Of a DNA stretch of 64,000 nt, positions 34,601 through 45,754 are shown in pieces. The stretch's first letter is position 1. Each line of letters begins with the position of its first letter. The position numbers were made by a program, and so were the translations under genes. The notes beneath the pieces are model-generated. The model was not told the origin of the DNA. It saw only the letters and a program-made list of their open reading frames with translations, and searched no databases. The stretch comes from Guyanagaster necrorhizus (taxonomy: Eukaryota > Basidiomycota > Agaricomycetes > Agaricales > Physalacriaceae), in NCBI RefSeq assembly GCF_019112545.1, contig NW_025064933.1, positions 124,001-188,000 on the forward strand, given 5' to 3'.

Positions 34601-35761
34601 TTGTCCATGACCACCATGACTACCTTACAACCTACCCTGCAATATGCAGTTTTGAGACCTGGATTACCGCTGGAACTCATGGATAGAATAGTTGACACTC
34701 TTTCCAATGATGTTCCCTCTCTCACAGCTTGCGCATTATCCTCTCGCCAACTTGTCCACCGCAGTCGCTATCACCTATTCCGTGCCATACACTTCGATTT
34801 CATCCCACATCGATCGTTCAATCGCTGCGAAAATTTCTTGGAGAAGTGCCAAAATGCGGCGCCACTTGTAAGGAGTCTTACCTTGAGCGAAAATGCCCTC
34901 CAGGCCTCCGAACCACAGCTGCCTACCATCTTTGCAATGATGAAGAACTTGACGTCCTTGCATCTTGTCAAGGTGGACCTAGTTGGCATTAATATCATTT
35001 GGCCTGAGGTTGAGGAATTGGAAATGAAGCATTGTTATGTGACGAACCTTGGCACCTTCCTCGGCGGGTTCCACAAATTAAACAAGCTAGCGCTATGCGA
35101 TGTATACATTTTTGAAGAGACATCCTCATCATCTAAGGTTTCTCTTAAGCTTAAAGAATTAGTGATTACCCCAGCCAACACCCAATCGGACATGAATACC
35201 ATCATGTGCCTCCTCCCGCTCCTCTCCATGCCACCTCGTATTCGACGGCTTACCTACCCAATTTACCATCCGGAGCAGAACATCCCACAATACAACGTGA
35301 TTCCTTATACGCACCTGGATGAATTATTTCTGGTGGGAGTCTCCGAGCCAAAGATACCCGTTCCGGATATCCAAAACGTTACCAGGCTTCGTTTGCTCGT
35401 GATCACACCCTGGCACTGGGATGTGGCAGATGGATGCAAAAACTACGACGAGCTAACAGATTGGCTCATACGCCTGCTACACAAAGCCCAAGGGGGATGC
35501 TTAAAGGAGGTCCAATTGGAGTATGGCCTGATTGGCATATCTGGGAGTCAGAACAAGTGGGCAGAGCTCGATGCAGTTCTATCGAAGATGGAATTGAGCA
35601 AGGTTGAGCTCGTGTTCAGCGCAACCCCAGAAGAGTGGGACAGAGAAGGAGAAGAGAAAGCCGAGTGGAAGCCGGAGGGATTGATGTTCAAATCTGCTGC
35701 ATTCTTTGAACAAGTTAAAAGGCGTGGGTTGTTGACAGTCTCCAGAAGATACCTAAGTTAA
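34601..35761 (+). CDS. F-box-like protein
   Basis: An intronless frame gives 386 aa. The N-terminal LPLELMDRIVDTLSNDVPSL and CALSSRQLVHRSRYHLFRAI (about residues 20-65) form an F-box-like motif typical of basidiomycete F-box proteins. The rest is leucine-rich and repeat-like (LTSLHLVKVDLVG, VEELEMKHCYV, KLNKLALCDVYIF), followed by a Glu/Trp-rich segment near the C-terminus. Such proteins act as substrate adaptors in SCF ubiquitin ligases. The target is unknown. A second in-frame Met occurs at residue 3. The two window F-box proteins are not obvious duplicates of each other. Confidence 0.82.
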   Translation: MSMTTMTTLQPTLQYAVLRPGLPLELMDRIVDTLSNDVPSLTACALSSRQLVHRSRYHLFRAIHFDFIPHRSFNRCENFLEKCQNAAPLVRSLTLSENALQASEPQLPTIFAMMKNLTSLHLVKVDLVGINIIWPEVEELEMKHCYVTNLGTFLGGFHKLNKLALCDVYIFEETSSSSKVSLKLKELVITPANTQSDMNTIMCLLPLLSMPPRIRRLTYPIYHPEQNIPQYNVIPYTHLDELFLVGVSEPKIPVPDIQNVTRLRLLVITPWHWDVADGCKNYDELTDWLIRLLHKAQGGCLKEVQLEYGLIGISGSQNKWAELDAVLSKMELSKVELVFSATPEEWDREGEEKAEWKPEGLMFKSAAFFEQVKRRGLLTVSRRYLS

Positions 35762-37805
35762 GTTTGTATGTTTGCTACTATCTAGACGCTGCTATTGCGT
35801 TTTTGGACATTGAATCAGCTGCATATAGGATACAAATAATACAACTCATGTTTTTCATTATCATGAATCAGAACATATATATGAGACTCATTCTTGATAT
35901 CAGCGGGAAGCTCTCCGATGCTTAGCTGTCCAACGTTATCTCCTCGAGATATTGTTCCCGGGAATCACACATGAGGGCTGTACTTGGTGTACCATGGTAC
36001 CCGCTGTGAAGAGCCCCACATGAGGTCGACGTGCATCACATCAAAGGTCGCATCTTCATTTTCTTCAGTGAACACTGCCTTATAACGCGATGGCGTGTGG
36101 ACCTAGAGACCAAGAAAGCGGACTCCTGCTACATATCCGAAAACGGATTAAAGGTTGGATAGCAATCTTATTTTTTAGTTACCTGGTGTCGTAGTCGTGC
36201 TCTGATCCTCTTGGTACCGCAAGTTATCGGCCCTTAAAGAAAGGTGTGTTCCTTGGTATGAATAGTATTTTCATCAAAGATCACACGACGATGGTATTGT
36301 CCGACTTGGACTGCCATGATATGAATAGAGCAGTTTGATCAAGAGCCTGGATCACTGGGCTTTGACAGTGAACAGGCTTTGGTTTCTCTACTCTTTGCCT
36401 ATCCGATGATTGATGTCGTCCTGTAACTATCTCATTGCACGTTACGTAACATTTAAATCATAATCAGCGCAGACCTCTACCAGTGGTATCAAACTATCTG
36501 TTACAAATGCGACGCGCTAGTCACCATAGTGATATCACTCCTCTAGACACGAATAAAGTAACTTTAATGAGCAGCTACCTCGAACACGACTTGTGGGAGG
36601 CTGCCATTATTCACACGTCCAGAATGATTTGATGGTGGATATTACGTATTATTTGCTTCTTCCTATCCTCCGCAAAGCTTGGTGTGATAATCACCTTCGT
36701 CCACTGACCACTTGGTGGACGTCATTTGGTATCCTTATCAGGCTCTCCAATAAATGAAGGTTCGTCGGGAGTGATCACATCTTGATTTCGCCCGTTGTCT
36801 CGGTCGTTCCACTGACGGCATTGCGAGTCACGAAAATACCACATGCGCTAGTGTGGCTTTTCCCTCGTCTTTGGGTATATTTATATCTAGTCTTTAGTGT
36901 TCGTCGGTGTCAAGATATAAAGCAGCATTTCCGGGAAGACACCATCCTGACGGTGCGAGGCTTCGTCCTTGTCACCAATCTTCCAGCTTCTTCATTGGCG
37001 GCTATGTATTGGACAAGTTTGAGCCTCCCTAGCATCGGGAAGAGGTGAGAACGAACACTGAATACTTCCTTTCCACGGAATAACGACTTACTGCGCAATT
37101 TTGAAGCAGTAACATCCGGTTCTCGCCATACATCGTAGCCATTGCGACTAAGACATTTGAATAGCTGACTGCAATAGCAATCAGATAGGCAAGGGTTGTC
37201 AACAATTATAGAGCCATTGACTAACTACTATTGACCGTTAAGCTAGGGTCGGGGAACGTCACGCACATAGAATGGCAAAGACTTGGCCCGAAGAATGCCC
37301 ATTGTTACCGATGAAACTGGCACGAGATGGGAACGAAGGTAGCCTGTGATCTCCAGCATGACGTTTTGGGGTGTTCCGCTTTACTGAAACCCAAGCTTTG
37401 TCCGCAGATTAGTACTCAGCATCGAGTCAGTAGTGGTATAGTGGAGTCGGTAAATCGGAGCCCGCTGACTGTCGTGGATGCATTCCGGGGCGACCAGTTG
37501 CAGTACCCAAGACGAAGACCGAGAACCGAAATTCTGGGGTAATATTCGTCTACTTGCTCTCACAGTCGTAGGCATATGACCCAACAACTGAATGGCTCAG
37601 GGTGGAAACGGGGTTGCAAGTCCAAAGTGGAGCCAATCACATCGGTGGGATATGACGGAAATGCGATCACGTGCATGGATCTCGCAGTGATGCGTCACCA
37701 CTTTATCCTTCTTCCACAGCTGACTCACCACGGGATCGACCAACATGGCCGATTTATATAGTGCGGACTGGCCCCACGGCCCCTTGTTTCCCACCTACCA
37801 TCATC
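35762..37805. other. intergenic region upstream of catalase
   Basis: About 2.0 kb without a supported gene. The longest frame (36782-37048 +) has a hydrophobic start but no family resemblance and no splice partners. The last ~200 bp should contain the catalase promoter. Confidence 0.4.
37753..37760 (+). promoter_or_regulatory. TATA box of catalase gene
   Basis: TTATATAG lies about 50 bp upstream of the catalase ATG, consistent with a TATA-dependent, inducible promoter. Confidence 0.5.
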
Positions 37806-39646
37806 ATGCCGTCCAAGCAAGTCTTCTCGACGCCCGATAACGCTCTCTACACCACCTCCAGTGGTGCTCCCGTCTCCGAACCCTACGCTGCACAGCGAGC
37901 AGGTATCAATGGCCCGCTGCTGCTCCAGGACTTCCATCACATCGACCTTCTCGCTCATTTCGACAGAGAACGTATTCCTGAGCGCGTTGTTCACGCCAAG
38001 GGCGCAGGCGCTCATGGGTACTTTGAAGTCACCCACGACCTCTCAGATCTTACCTCAAACAGTCTCTTGACGTCAGTGGGGAAGAAGGTGCGCGCGACGG
38101 TGCGCTTCAGTACCGTCGGTGGCGAGTCTGGAAGTGCCGACACTGCTCGTGATCCCCGAGGCTTTGCTATTAAGCTTCGCACCGACGAGGGCAACTGGGA
38201 CTGGGTTTTCAATAACACGCCTGTCTTCTTCATTCGCGATCCCGCAAAGTTTCCGCACTTCATCCATACGCAGAAGAGGGACCCGCAGACGCATCTCAAG
38301 GACGCAGATATGTTCTGGGATTATCTTAGCCAGAACCCGGAGAGCATTCACCAGGTTATGATTCTGTTCAGTGACCGTGGGACGCCCGATGGCTTCCACA
38401 ACATGCATGGATACTCGGGCCATACGTTCAAGTGGCTGAAAGAGGATGGCTCGTTTGTGTACACTCAAGTGCATGTTCGTGCCGATGGAGGTTTCAAGGT
38501 GAGTTCGGCCCGTCCGTATATGTGTACATGTCATCACTTTCGTTTCAGACTCTTGACAATGCAACTGCTGGCGAGTTATCTGGGTCCAACCCTGACTACG
38601 GCATTCAAAGCATGTTCGAGGCCATTGAAGCTGGAAAGTATCCCTCTTGGACTGTATATGTCGTATGTCTACCTAAATGTCCGTCATCTTCCCCTTCTGA
38701 TTGATAGTATTAGCAAACGATGACTCCTGAGCAGGCTGAAAAGTTCCGTTACAATATTTTGGACCTCACCAAAGTTTGGCCCCACAAGGAATTCCCTCTT
38801 CGTCCGTTCGGAAAGCTGGTACTGAACGAAAATCCGCAAAACTACTTCGCTGAGATCGAGCAGGTTCGTTAGCTTTCAGTCATATATATTCATCAGCTCA
38901 TCCAGATCAGGCCGCGTTCTCTCCATCGCATCTTATTCCTTACATTGAAGCTTCTGCCGATCCTGTTCTGCAGTCGCGATTGTTTTCCTACCCCGACACT
39001 CATCGTCATCGGCTCGGCGCAAACTATCAGCAGTTACCTGTTAACGCGCCCATCGTGCCCATTGCGAACTTCCAAAGGGACGGGCCACAGACTTATGTCA
39101 GTCAAGGCGCAAGGCCGAATTACCAGAGTAGCATCAGCCCATTGAGCTACAAGGGCAAAAAGGCGACGCTTGACGGGAATGTCAGGGACGAAGAAAGGAT
39201 GGCCAAACACGAGAACTTCATTGGGTCGGCGTATAGGGATCTGAGCGAGATTAATGAATGTGAGTGCGAGATGCTTTTCCTGGGGATTCCTATAATTACG
39301 TGCTACTTTTAGTGGACTTTGAGCAACCTCGTGCCATGTGGTCCAAAGTTTGGAACGACCAGCAACGTGAGGCATATGTGCAGAATATTGCAGGACATTT
39401 CGGTACAGTCAAGAGTCCCGAGGTGAAGGCGAGACAACGTGCGTTTCTCCTCGTCACATTTCATAGTACTATTTTTCACATGACGTTCCTTTAGTATCGG
39501 TATGGGCGGCTGTTGACCAAGGTTTGTCGGACCGCATTGCTAAGGCCATCGGGCATCCGTCTGTCAAGCCTCTTCCTTGCAAGCCTGCAAGTGAGGCGGT
39601 TCAGTTTAAGGCAAACATTGGGCTGGCGGCAAAGCAAAGGTTGTGA
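37806..39646 (+). CDS. heme catalase
   Basis: Six exons (37806-38498, 38549-38662, 38714-38863, 38911-39259, 39313-39438, 39495-39646) encode 527 aa, the size of small-subunit catalases. The conserved features are the distal His region ([18 protein letters not shown]), [20 protein letters not shown], the distal Asn ([14 protein letters not shown]), [20 protein letters not shown] and the heme-ligand Tyr in [14 protein letters not shown]. Catalase converts H2O2 to water and oxygen. There is no signal peptide, so it is cytosolic or peroxisomal. The C-terminus KQRL is not a standard SKL-type signal. All introns are short GT-AG. Confidence 0.96.
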
Positions 39647-41213
39647 TTATAAATGAATGGTTGTTGGATGAAATTTGTACCACTAGAATACAAGGATGAT
39701 ACATGTATGTACAATTACCAAGAGAATCCCTTCCCTATGTGCTGTCAGCGACTTCACATCACTGTATAATCGTTTCTGCTGCTTGCAATCAAATATTTTG
39801 AGTAAAATCAAAGAAACAATGTCAACTTGCAGTGAAGTCGAATGAGTGTTTAAACTTCAGCTCTACCTTCTCGTATATTTTTTGGACACATCGACAAAGC
39901 AGAAACTCATAGACCTGTATTGTTGGCGTAACGATTTATAATCTAGTTCGTCTACAAATAAAATAGTTTTATGCATGGGTGATAACAATGTCTGCCATAG
40001 GAATCCAAGACACCAATGATATCAGTCAGTGAAAACTGTTCGCGTTGCAGAATATGTGCTCATTTATCTTCACTGAAAGAGTGCAGACAACCTGAGGTGT
40101 GGACCTCACGAATCATGACCAGATGCATAGACATTAAAGAAGCCATCAGCTCTTATATAGCCAAGATCGCCCACTCGAGTTCCTTTTTCTTGATAAGAGA
40201 CGGGAAGGTTTAAACCCGGACTAGGGAACCATAAAGGATAGCCGTGACGGTGATCCAGCATAAGAGGGGTGTATATGTGCGCCATGAAGACAGTAAGAGA
40301 AGGGAAGAGGCAGGGAAGACCAAATTCGAGGCCACTGAAGAAGTGCCCAGGATGTTTAGACTGAAATACATTCGGAAGTTCCAGAATGAATCACTGCATC
40401 ATTGTGATAAGACAGTCCGAACACAGACAGCCGTACCTTCACTAATGATATTGAACTCGCGGTCTAAGGAATTCAATACCCGTGTGTAAGAAGCTCCGAG
40501 TGGAGCGAGTCCTACGTATCTTCCCTTTCTCCCTATTAATATCGGCCATCACACGGGGAATACAGAAATTTAGGAACATTCTGAGTCCTGTGTATGTTAG
40601 CATCAGGAAAAAGCTCGAAAAATTGCAATGCTTTACAATTGGGCTGATCATAATGACGAGCGGATGTTTCACGTGCTCCCAACTTGACCACGACTTCTTG
40701 GTTTAAGCACGCAGGCGATAGTCCCACATGGGTATCTTTCAACGATGAGATAGTCGACGACTCACTGAAGATAGGGGGTTTCAAAGCAGGAGGGCTAAGG
40801 GTGAAGGACCGCATACTATTGAGTATTCAGAAGGGGAGGGGTGCACTACAATTCCAGTCCCATCCGTAGTACATGCTTCAATAGTAAGCCTAGTCTGAAT
40901 GACCTGACACATGGGCGAGAATATTGATTTGGGTGGATCGGTGGATGCCATTGTAAACATCACAAATTGATTTTTACGCAATGGCAAGAACCTATGCGAT
41001 CTGAGCATGTGGACTTGGATCATCCACTGTAGGGTGTAAAAGACTGATGTTGGGTACCTGTCAACAAGACAATGATCAACATGTCTGTATGTACTATGTA
41101 AGGATAAGTAGAGAAAAAGATACACACCTCAGTCTTCACCTGATATGTGTGTAAAAGACTGAGGTGTGGGGATGAAAAATGAATGGTAAAATTAGTGCTA
41201 ATGATCATGCAAC
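39647..41213. other. intergenic region left of the retroelement
   Basis: About 1.57 kb, AT-rich, with short frames on both strands and no recognised gene. It ends in a perfect hairpin just before the retroelement repeat. Confidence 0.4.
41123..41168. repeat. 14-bp perfect inverted repeat (hairpin)
   Basis: CACACCTCAGTCTT (41123-41136) is repeated in inverse as AAGACTGAGGTGTG (41155-41168) around an 18-nt loop. It lies about 45 bp left of the retroelement repeat. A partial copy (GTGTAAAAGACTGATGT) occurs near 41035. It may be a small MITE end, an insertion scar or a structured RNA. Confidence 0.6.
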
Positions 41214-41622
41214 TCAATGAAGAGGGATTGCCGGTGCTGTCTCTGTCTCAGTGCTGAGTCTCAGCTGATGCTGATTCATGAGAGACATTGGTGCCAGGTG
41301 TCTCTTCTTCATTCCTACTTTCATTCTGCATCCCTAAGTGAGATGAGCTCCACTTTCTCACTGTCAATCTTTCCTGACCACCAATCCCAGGCTTCAAGGC
41401 TTTGCCTCCTCCTTCACCTGTTAGTAACTCCTGTTGCCTGGTGAGGCTCCACCTCTTCATTTATCTCACAATTGGCTCACTTGAGTAGTCTTGGCTTTGC
41501 CAGACTTAACCAATCCTCATTCAGTATTACTGGACCATTATTGTACAAGTCATTGAGTTTTTTGTCCTCCACCCACCTCTCTCTTGTATTACTAGATAGC
41601 CATTCACACATTGCAATTGAAT
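41214..41622 (+). repeat. retroelement repeat copy A (left)
   Basis: It starts ATGAAGAGGGATTGCC and ends GCCATTCACACATTGCAATTG. It is a direct copy of repeat B and an inverted copy of repeat C, with scattered transitions. Similarity to B and C begins abruptly at ATGAAGAGGG, so about 110 bp of the outer end is missing or was never part of this terminus. Confidence 0.85.
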
Positions 41623-42084
41623 GTGGATCTGGACACTGAGCTAGGGACATCATCAAATATGCCAATCTCCTCTAATCAAAAAGGAGACTTAGATTTGGAA
41701 GAGGTAACAGTGAAGATAATAGCAGCAGCAGCAGGGCCTAGGTCTTTAAGGCCTCAAAAGTGCAAGTGCAAGGACCAAAATATTAACCCACATTTTAGAC
41801 AGGGCTATGTCTGGTCGAATACTTCCACATCATCCATACCTACATCTCTTACTGCTCAATCTATCAAGTTGGCTAATCCTCTACCTTCTCCTCCTTCACA
41901 TCTATTCAATGATCCATCCTTGCAGGCTATACTACATGCCTTAAAGGATTTTATTGTAGTCGACACACCATTTAATGTCAATCACTTGGAGAATATTCTT
42001 TATTTTCATCCAAATGAACCCTTTGTCTCCTCAGTCATTCATGGTCTTCACAATGGATTCTGGCCTCTTGACCTTGGTGAATGA
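41611..42084 (+). pseudogene. gag-like / N-terminal region of the retroelement
   Basis: A 157-codon frame reads DLDTELGTSSNMPISSNQ, later HFRQGYVWSNTSTSS and PFNVNHLENILYFHPNEPF. It lies between the left repeat and the RT. Its position fits the gag-like or pre-RT region of a YR element. No zinc knuckle is seen. It is separated from the RT frame by stops and a shift. Confidence 0.5.
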
Positions 42085-42111
42085 GAAGACTCTCTCCATG
42101 ACAAGACTGAG

Positions 42112-43512
42112 AATTATGCCACTGATCCTCAAGATATCAATGAAATACAAGCATTTTGTGATCATGAGGTTATGGCTGGATGTTGGTCACCACCACTACC
42201 AAATGAGTTTACACTCCTGCCAGGTATGAAAGTATCACCAATGTTCATGATCTGGCAGAATGAAAAATCCCATATCATAACAGATCACACTTTCTCTGGT
42301 TTAAATGCAGGAATCTCTGCTAGCGAGGCAAAGGTCAAATATGATGATATGCATCTATTCAGCGAGGCTCTTTGCAATACCAAATTACAACATCCCAATG
42401 CTGATTTCACTCTGTATAAAAGCGATGTCACTAAGGTCTTTTTGAATTTACCAGTGTATCCTCTATGGCAAATTTGTCAAGTGGTTCTTGTTGACAATCG
42501 ATATCACATTGTTAGATAGCTTGTCTTTGAGAGCCAAGCTTTATCTAAGATTTGGTGCTCAGTCTCAGTCTTGTTGTGCTGGATTAGGATTCATCATCTT
42601 GATATCACTGACCTCCATGTTTATATGGATGACTTCTTCATCTGAGATTTCACCAATCACCAAGTTTTCTATTAAGGTCAGCAGCAACCAGCATGACAAG
42701 TACAACTTTTGATATTTTGGAAATATATCTCCTATTCCTGTAATGATCTAAAACAGTTGTATGGTTGGACTCTCAAAATTATTGGCTTCTAGATTGATGC
42801 CAATCAGAGAAGTATTTCTCTTATATAGCAGTCAGTTATCAATGCCAAATCTGAGATCGACTCATTTCTTTCAACATCTGAAAGAGCACCTATTCTATAG
42901 AAATGGCAGCATTTAGGCAGATACCTGAACTGGATTCTGAATGTTCTACTATGGAGCCATCCTGCCTTTTCTTCTTTGTATAGAAAGATGGCTAGAAAGA
43001 CTCACTCTTTCACAAAGATCTTCATCAATGCTACAGTTAGAGAGGATCTCTCCTAGTTTTCATCTATTCTGCCAGATTTTATGGACACCAGCTTAAAAAA
43101 TGCATTATCATTCATTTTTGCAGGAAATGGTTTTATATATCAGCTCCATCTACTATTATCTAAAGATATGATTGACATCTTCTTTCTTGAACTTGTCACC
43201 ATTCTTTCAGCCATCTATTATGCAGTATTTCTACTCAAACCCCCTTATCATCTTTTACTTTTCATGGATAGCCTTGATTCTGTTACTGCATTTGATTCTC
43301 TATCAGTATCAGAATCTCTTCACAATAGACCCTTACTCAGAGCTGCAGGCCTGATACTCTATTCAGGAATTGATATTTGTATTTGACATATCGATAAAAA
43401 AAATAATATTCGAGCTGATATACTTTTCTGACTCCTTTTAGATAAATATCATTATAAATTCTCTGCTGACTATATCTACACTTTCACTCCACCAAGAGAT
43501 CTACTGCCGGTG
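42112..43512 (+). pseudogene. reverse transcriptase-RNase H of the YR retroelement, disrupted
   Basis: RT blocks are visible: CWSPPLPNEFTLLPGMKVSP, IITDHTFSGLNAG, KYDDMHLFSEAL, LYKSDVTKVFLNLPVYPLW and LHVYMDDFF (YMDD at 42622-42633). RNase H-like blocks follow from about 43100: NALSFIFAGNGFIYQLH, DIFFLELVTILSAIYYAVF and LLLFMDSLDSVTAF. The frame is broken by stops such as the TAG after DNRYHIVR (about 42518) and TGA after MDDFFI. Frame changes occur between blocks without splice signals. Many stops sit where CGA or CGG Arg codons would be expected. Such RTs copy the element RNA before recombinase-mediated integration. Confidence 0.8.
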
Positions 43513-43617
43513 TGATAGAGACAATCTTTCTAACTGTGCTGAGCAAGCATGCTTCTCACATTACTTGCCCAGCTTCTTTCCTTTCTCTTCTCAATAAATG
43601 TGTTCTGTTTCTCCAAG

Positions 43618-44530
43618 CTCATATGATTGAGCTCAGAGCAGTAAAGAGTTATGTAATAGGAGCATGTGACTATATATAGTTTTACATTACTCATACACTG
43701 CCATTTGAACTGACACCACTTACTCTCAGCAGATACATTGTCTATACATCCCAGTTTATCTCATCTGGCTCAAAATACTTAACTGGAGTCTATCACTTTC
43801 TAAAAGACCTCTATTCTGACTTCGATATCAGTCACAAACATCCCATGGTGCAAGCTACTATCCATAGCTCAAGAAAGATGAGAGATGATCTCATATCCTA
43901 AAAACTACCTCTTCAATTATCCCATTTGATCATCTTTTGTCTTCTCGCTAACATCTCAGATTCTTACAATAACCTCTTGTTTGCCACCATTCTTGCTTGC
44001 TGCTTCTATGGCTGCCACTGATCAGGTGAGCTCATTTGGAAAAATAACAAACAACTTCAGGACTTTTGCAAAATAATCAAATGTTCTTCCTTCATCCTCT
44101 GAAAGAATGATGTACAATATCATCTTCTTTACAACAAGTCTGACCCCTTCTACCATGGCACTGACATCCTACTCACATGACAGAAGCTTGCTGATCCAGT
44201 CACACTCCTATCACAATATATAAAATGTTGAGATCTTCTTCATGGCCTACATGCTCCACTCTTCCTCTGCAAAAATGGTGATATTCCATCATGAAATTGG
44301 TTCAACAAGAAGTTTTTTGCAATTTTAGGCAGAGACTTTGGTGGTCATTCTGCTAGGGCTGGAGGAGCTATGTTTTATGCATCACTTGGACTTTCAGAAT
44401 CCATTATACAAGCTCTGGGTCAGTGGTCTTTTAAAACATGGACCACTTATATTCAGGAACACTCTGCCCTATGAGCACAACTACAATTGGCATATTTATG
44501 CATTCATTATTCCCCTCCTTAATCTGCAAC
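43618..44530 (+). pseudogene. tyrosine recombinase of the retroelement, disrupted
   Basis: The sequence follows Agaricomycete YR recombinases: LTGVYHFLKDLYSDFDISHK, LLFATILACCFYGCH, then SGEL, GGHSARAGGAMFYASLGL (44339-44392) and a Trp..Tyr end (WSFKTWTTYIQEH, Tyr at 44448-44450). The catalytic His (44345) and second Arg (44354) remain. The first catalytic Arg, expected before SGEL, is TGA at 44019-44021, exactly a CGA to TGA transition. Other in-frame stops are present. The enzyme would have integrated a circular DNA copy by site-specific recombination. Confidence 0.8.
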
Positions 44531-44680
44531 CTGTTCAACCTTCTCAAACCACTACCATTCCCATCTCTCACCAACCAAAAGCATATAATAGCTATTCACA
44601 CATTGCAATCAATTTGAAGGCAGTCTCTGAGGCTCTTGTTATAGCTGGTTACATCCCACTCCTTGAGTGAGCAGCAGAGG

Positions 44681-45127
44681 CCATCGTAAAGGCAGATTCC
44701 AAGGATAGGGAGTGTTTTTGCAGGCCTTTGCATGACTCTTGAGGTTGTTACAATCTCTGTTGACACAGAGATACAGAGCTCTGCTTGTCCATGAAGAGGG
44801 ATTGCCAGTGCCATCTCTGTCTCAGTGCTGAGTCTCGGCTGATGCTGATTCATGAGATACATTGATGCCAGGTGTCTCTTCTTCATTCCTACTTTCATCC
44901 TGCATCCCTAAGTGAGATGAGCTCCACTTTCTCACTGTCAATCTTTCCTGACCACCAATCCCAGGCTTCAAGGCTTTGCCTCCTCCTTCATCTGCTAGTA
45001 ACTCCTGTTGTCTGATGAGGCTCTGCCTCTTTATTTATCTCACAATTGGCTCACTCAAGTAGTCTTGGCTTCATCAGACTTAACTAATCCTCATTCAGTA
45101 TTACTGGACCATTATTGTACAAGTCAC
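44681..45127 (+). repeat. retroelement repeat copy B (left arm of palindrome)
   Basis: Direct copy of A with about 110 bp of extra outer sequence (CGTAAAGGCAGATTCCAAGG at the outer edge). Inverted relative to C, with which it forms a large near-palindrome around a spacer of about 75 bp. Confidence 0.85.
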
Positions 45128-45144
45128 TTTAACAAATTGATTGC

Positions 45145-45650
45145 AACATGTGAATGGCTATCTAGTAATACAAGAGAGAGGTGGGTGGGGGACAAAAAAC
45201 TTGATGACTTGTACAATAATGGTCCAGTAATACTGAATGAGGATTGGTTAAGTCTGGTGGAGCTAAGACTACTCAAGTGAGCCAATTGTGAGATAAATGA
45301 AGAGGCAGAGCCTCACCAGGCAACAGGAGTTACTAACAGGTGAAGGAGGAGGCAAAGCCTTGAAGCCTGGGATTGGTGGTCAGGAAAGATTGACAGTGAG
45401 AAAGTGGAGCTCATCTCACTTAGGGATGCAGAATGAAAGTAGGAATGAAGAAGAGACACCTGGCACCAATGTCTCTCATGAATCAGCATCAGCTGAGACT
45501 CAGCACTGAGACAGAGACGGCACTGGCAATCCCTCTTCATGGACAAGCAGAGCTCTGTATCTCTGTGTCGACAGAGATTGTAACAACCTCGAGAGTCATG
45601 CAGAGGCCTGCGAAAACGCTCCCTACCCTTGGAATCTGCCTTTACGGCGG
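45145..45650 (-). repeat. retroelement repeat copy C (right arm of palindrome)
   Basis: Inverted copy of A and B, ending TGCCTTTACGGCGG. It is less mutated than B: over the outer ~170 bp B and C differ by ten transitions, seven at CpG, and C usually keeps the CpG. It probably marks the true right end of the element. Confidence 0.85.
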
Positions 45651-45754
45651 ACCCCAGAACTAAAATAAGAACAGCCCGACAAAGCCGACTTGAGGTGTCG
45701 ACTGAACCTCTCGACACATCAGCATTGATATCGGTCTGTCAAAGAGAATGACTG

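Larger units (their letters stand above)
41214..45655 (+). mobile_element. degenerate tyrosine-recombinase (DIRS-like) retrotransposon
   Basis: In order, the element shows a repeat (41214-41622), a gag-like frame, reverse transcriptase with YMDD, RNase H, a tyrosine recombinase with a GGHSARAGGA box, and the same repeat twice more at the right end, once direct (44681-45127) and once inverted (about 45145-45650). RT plus tyrosine recombinase, with inverted termini and no LTRs or integrase, is the layout of DIRS-like YR elements. All coding frames carry stops and frameshifts, so this copy is dead. The sequence is AT-rich and CpG-poor, consistent with methylation-driven deamination. The left terminal repeat lacks the outer ~110 bp found in the right copies. 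Confidence 0.82.

Noticed and set aside
20000..38000. A secondary-metabolite or carbohydrate gene cluster
   Set aside because: Apart from GH51, the decayed hydrolase and one esterase, the neighbours are unrelated; no backbone synthase, transporter or regulator was found.
41217..41444. Frame MKRDC..., also seen at 45313-45717 (-), as a conserved gene
   Set aside because: Its recurrence is explained by the retroelement repeat copies; the frame changes with each CpG transition.
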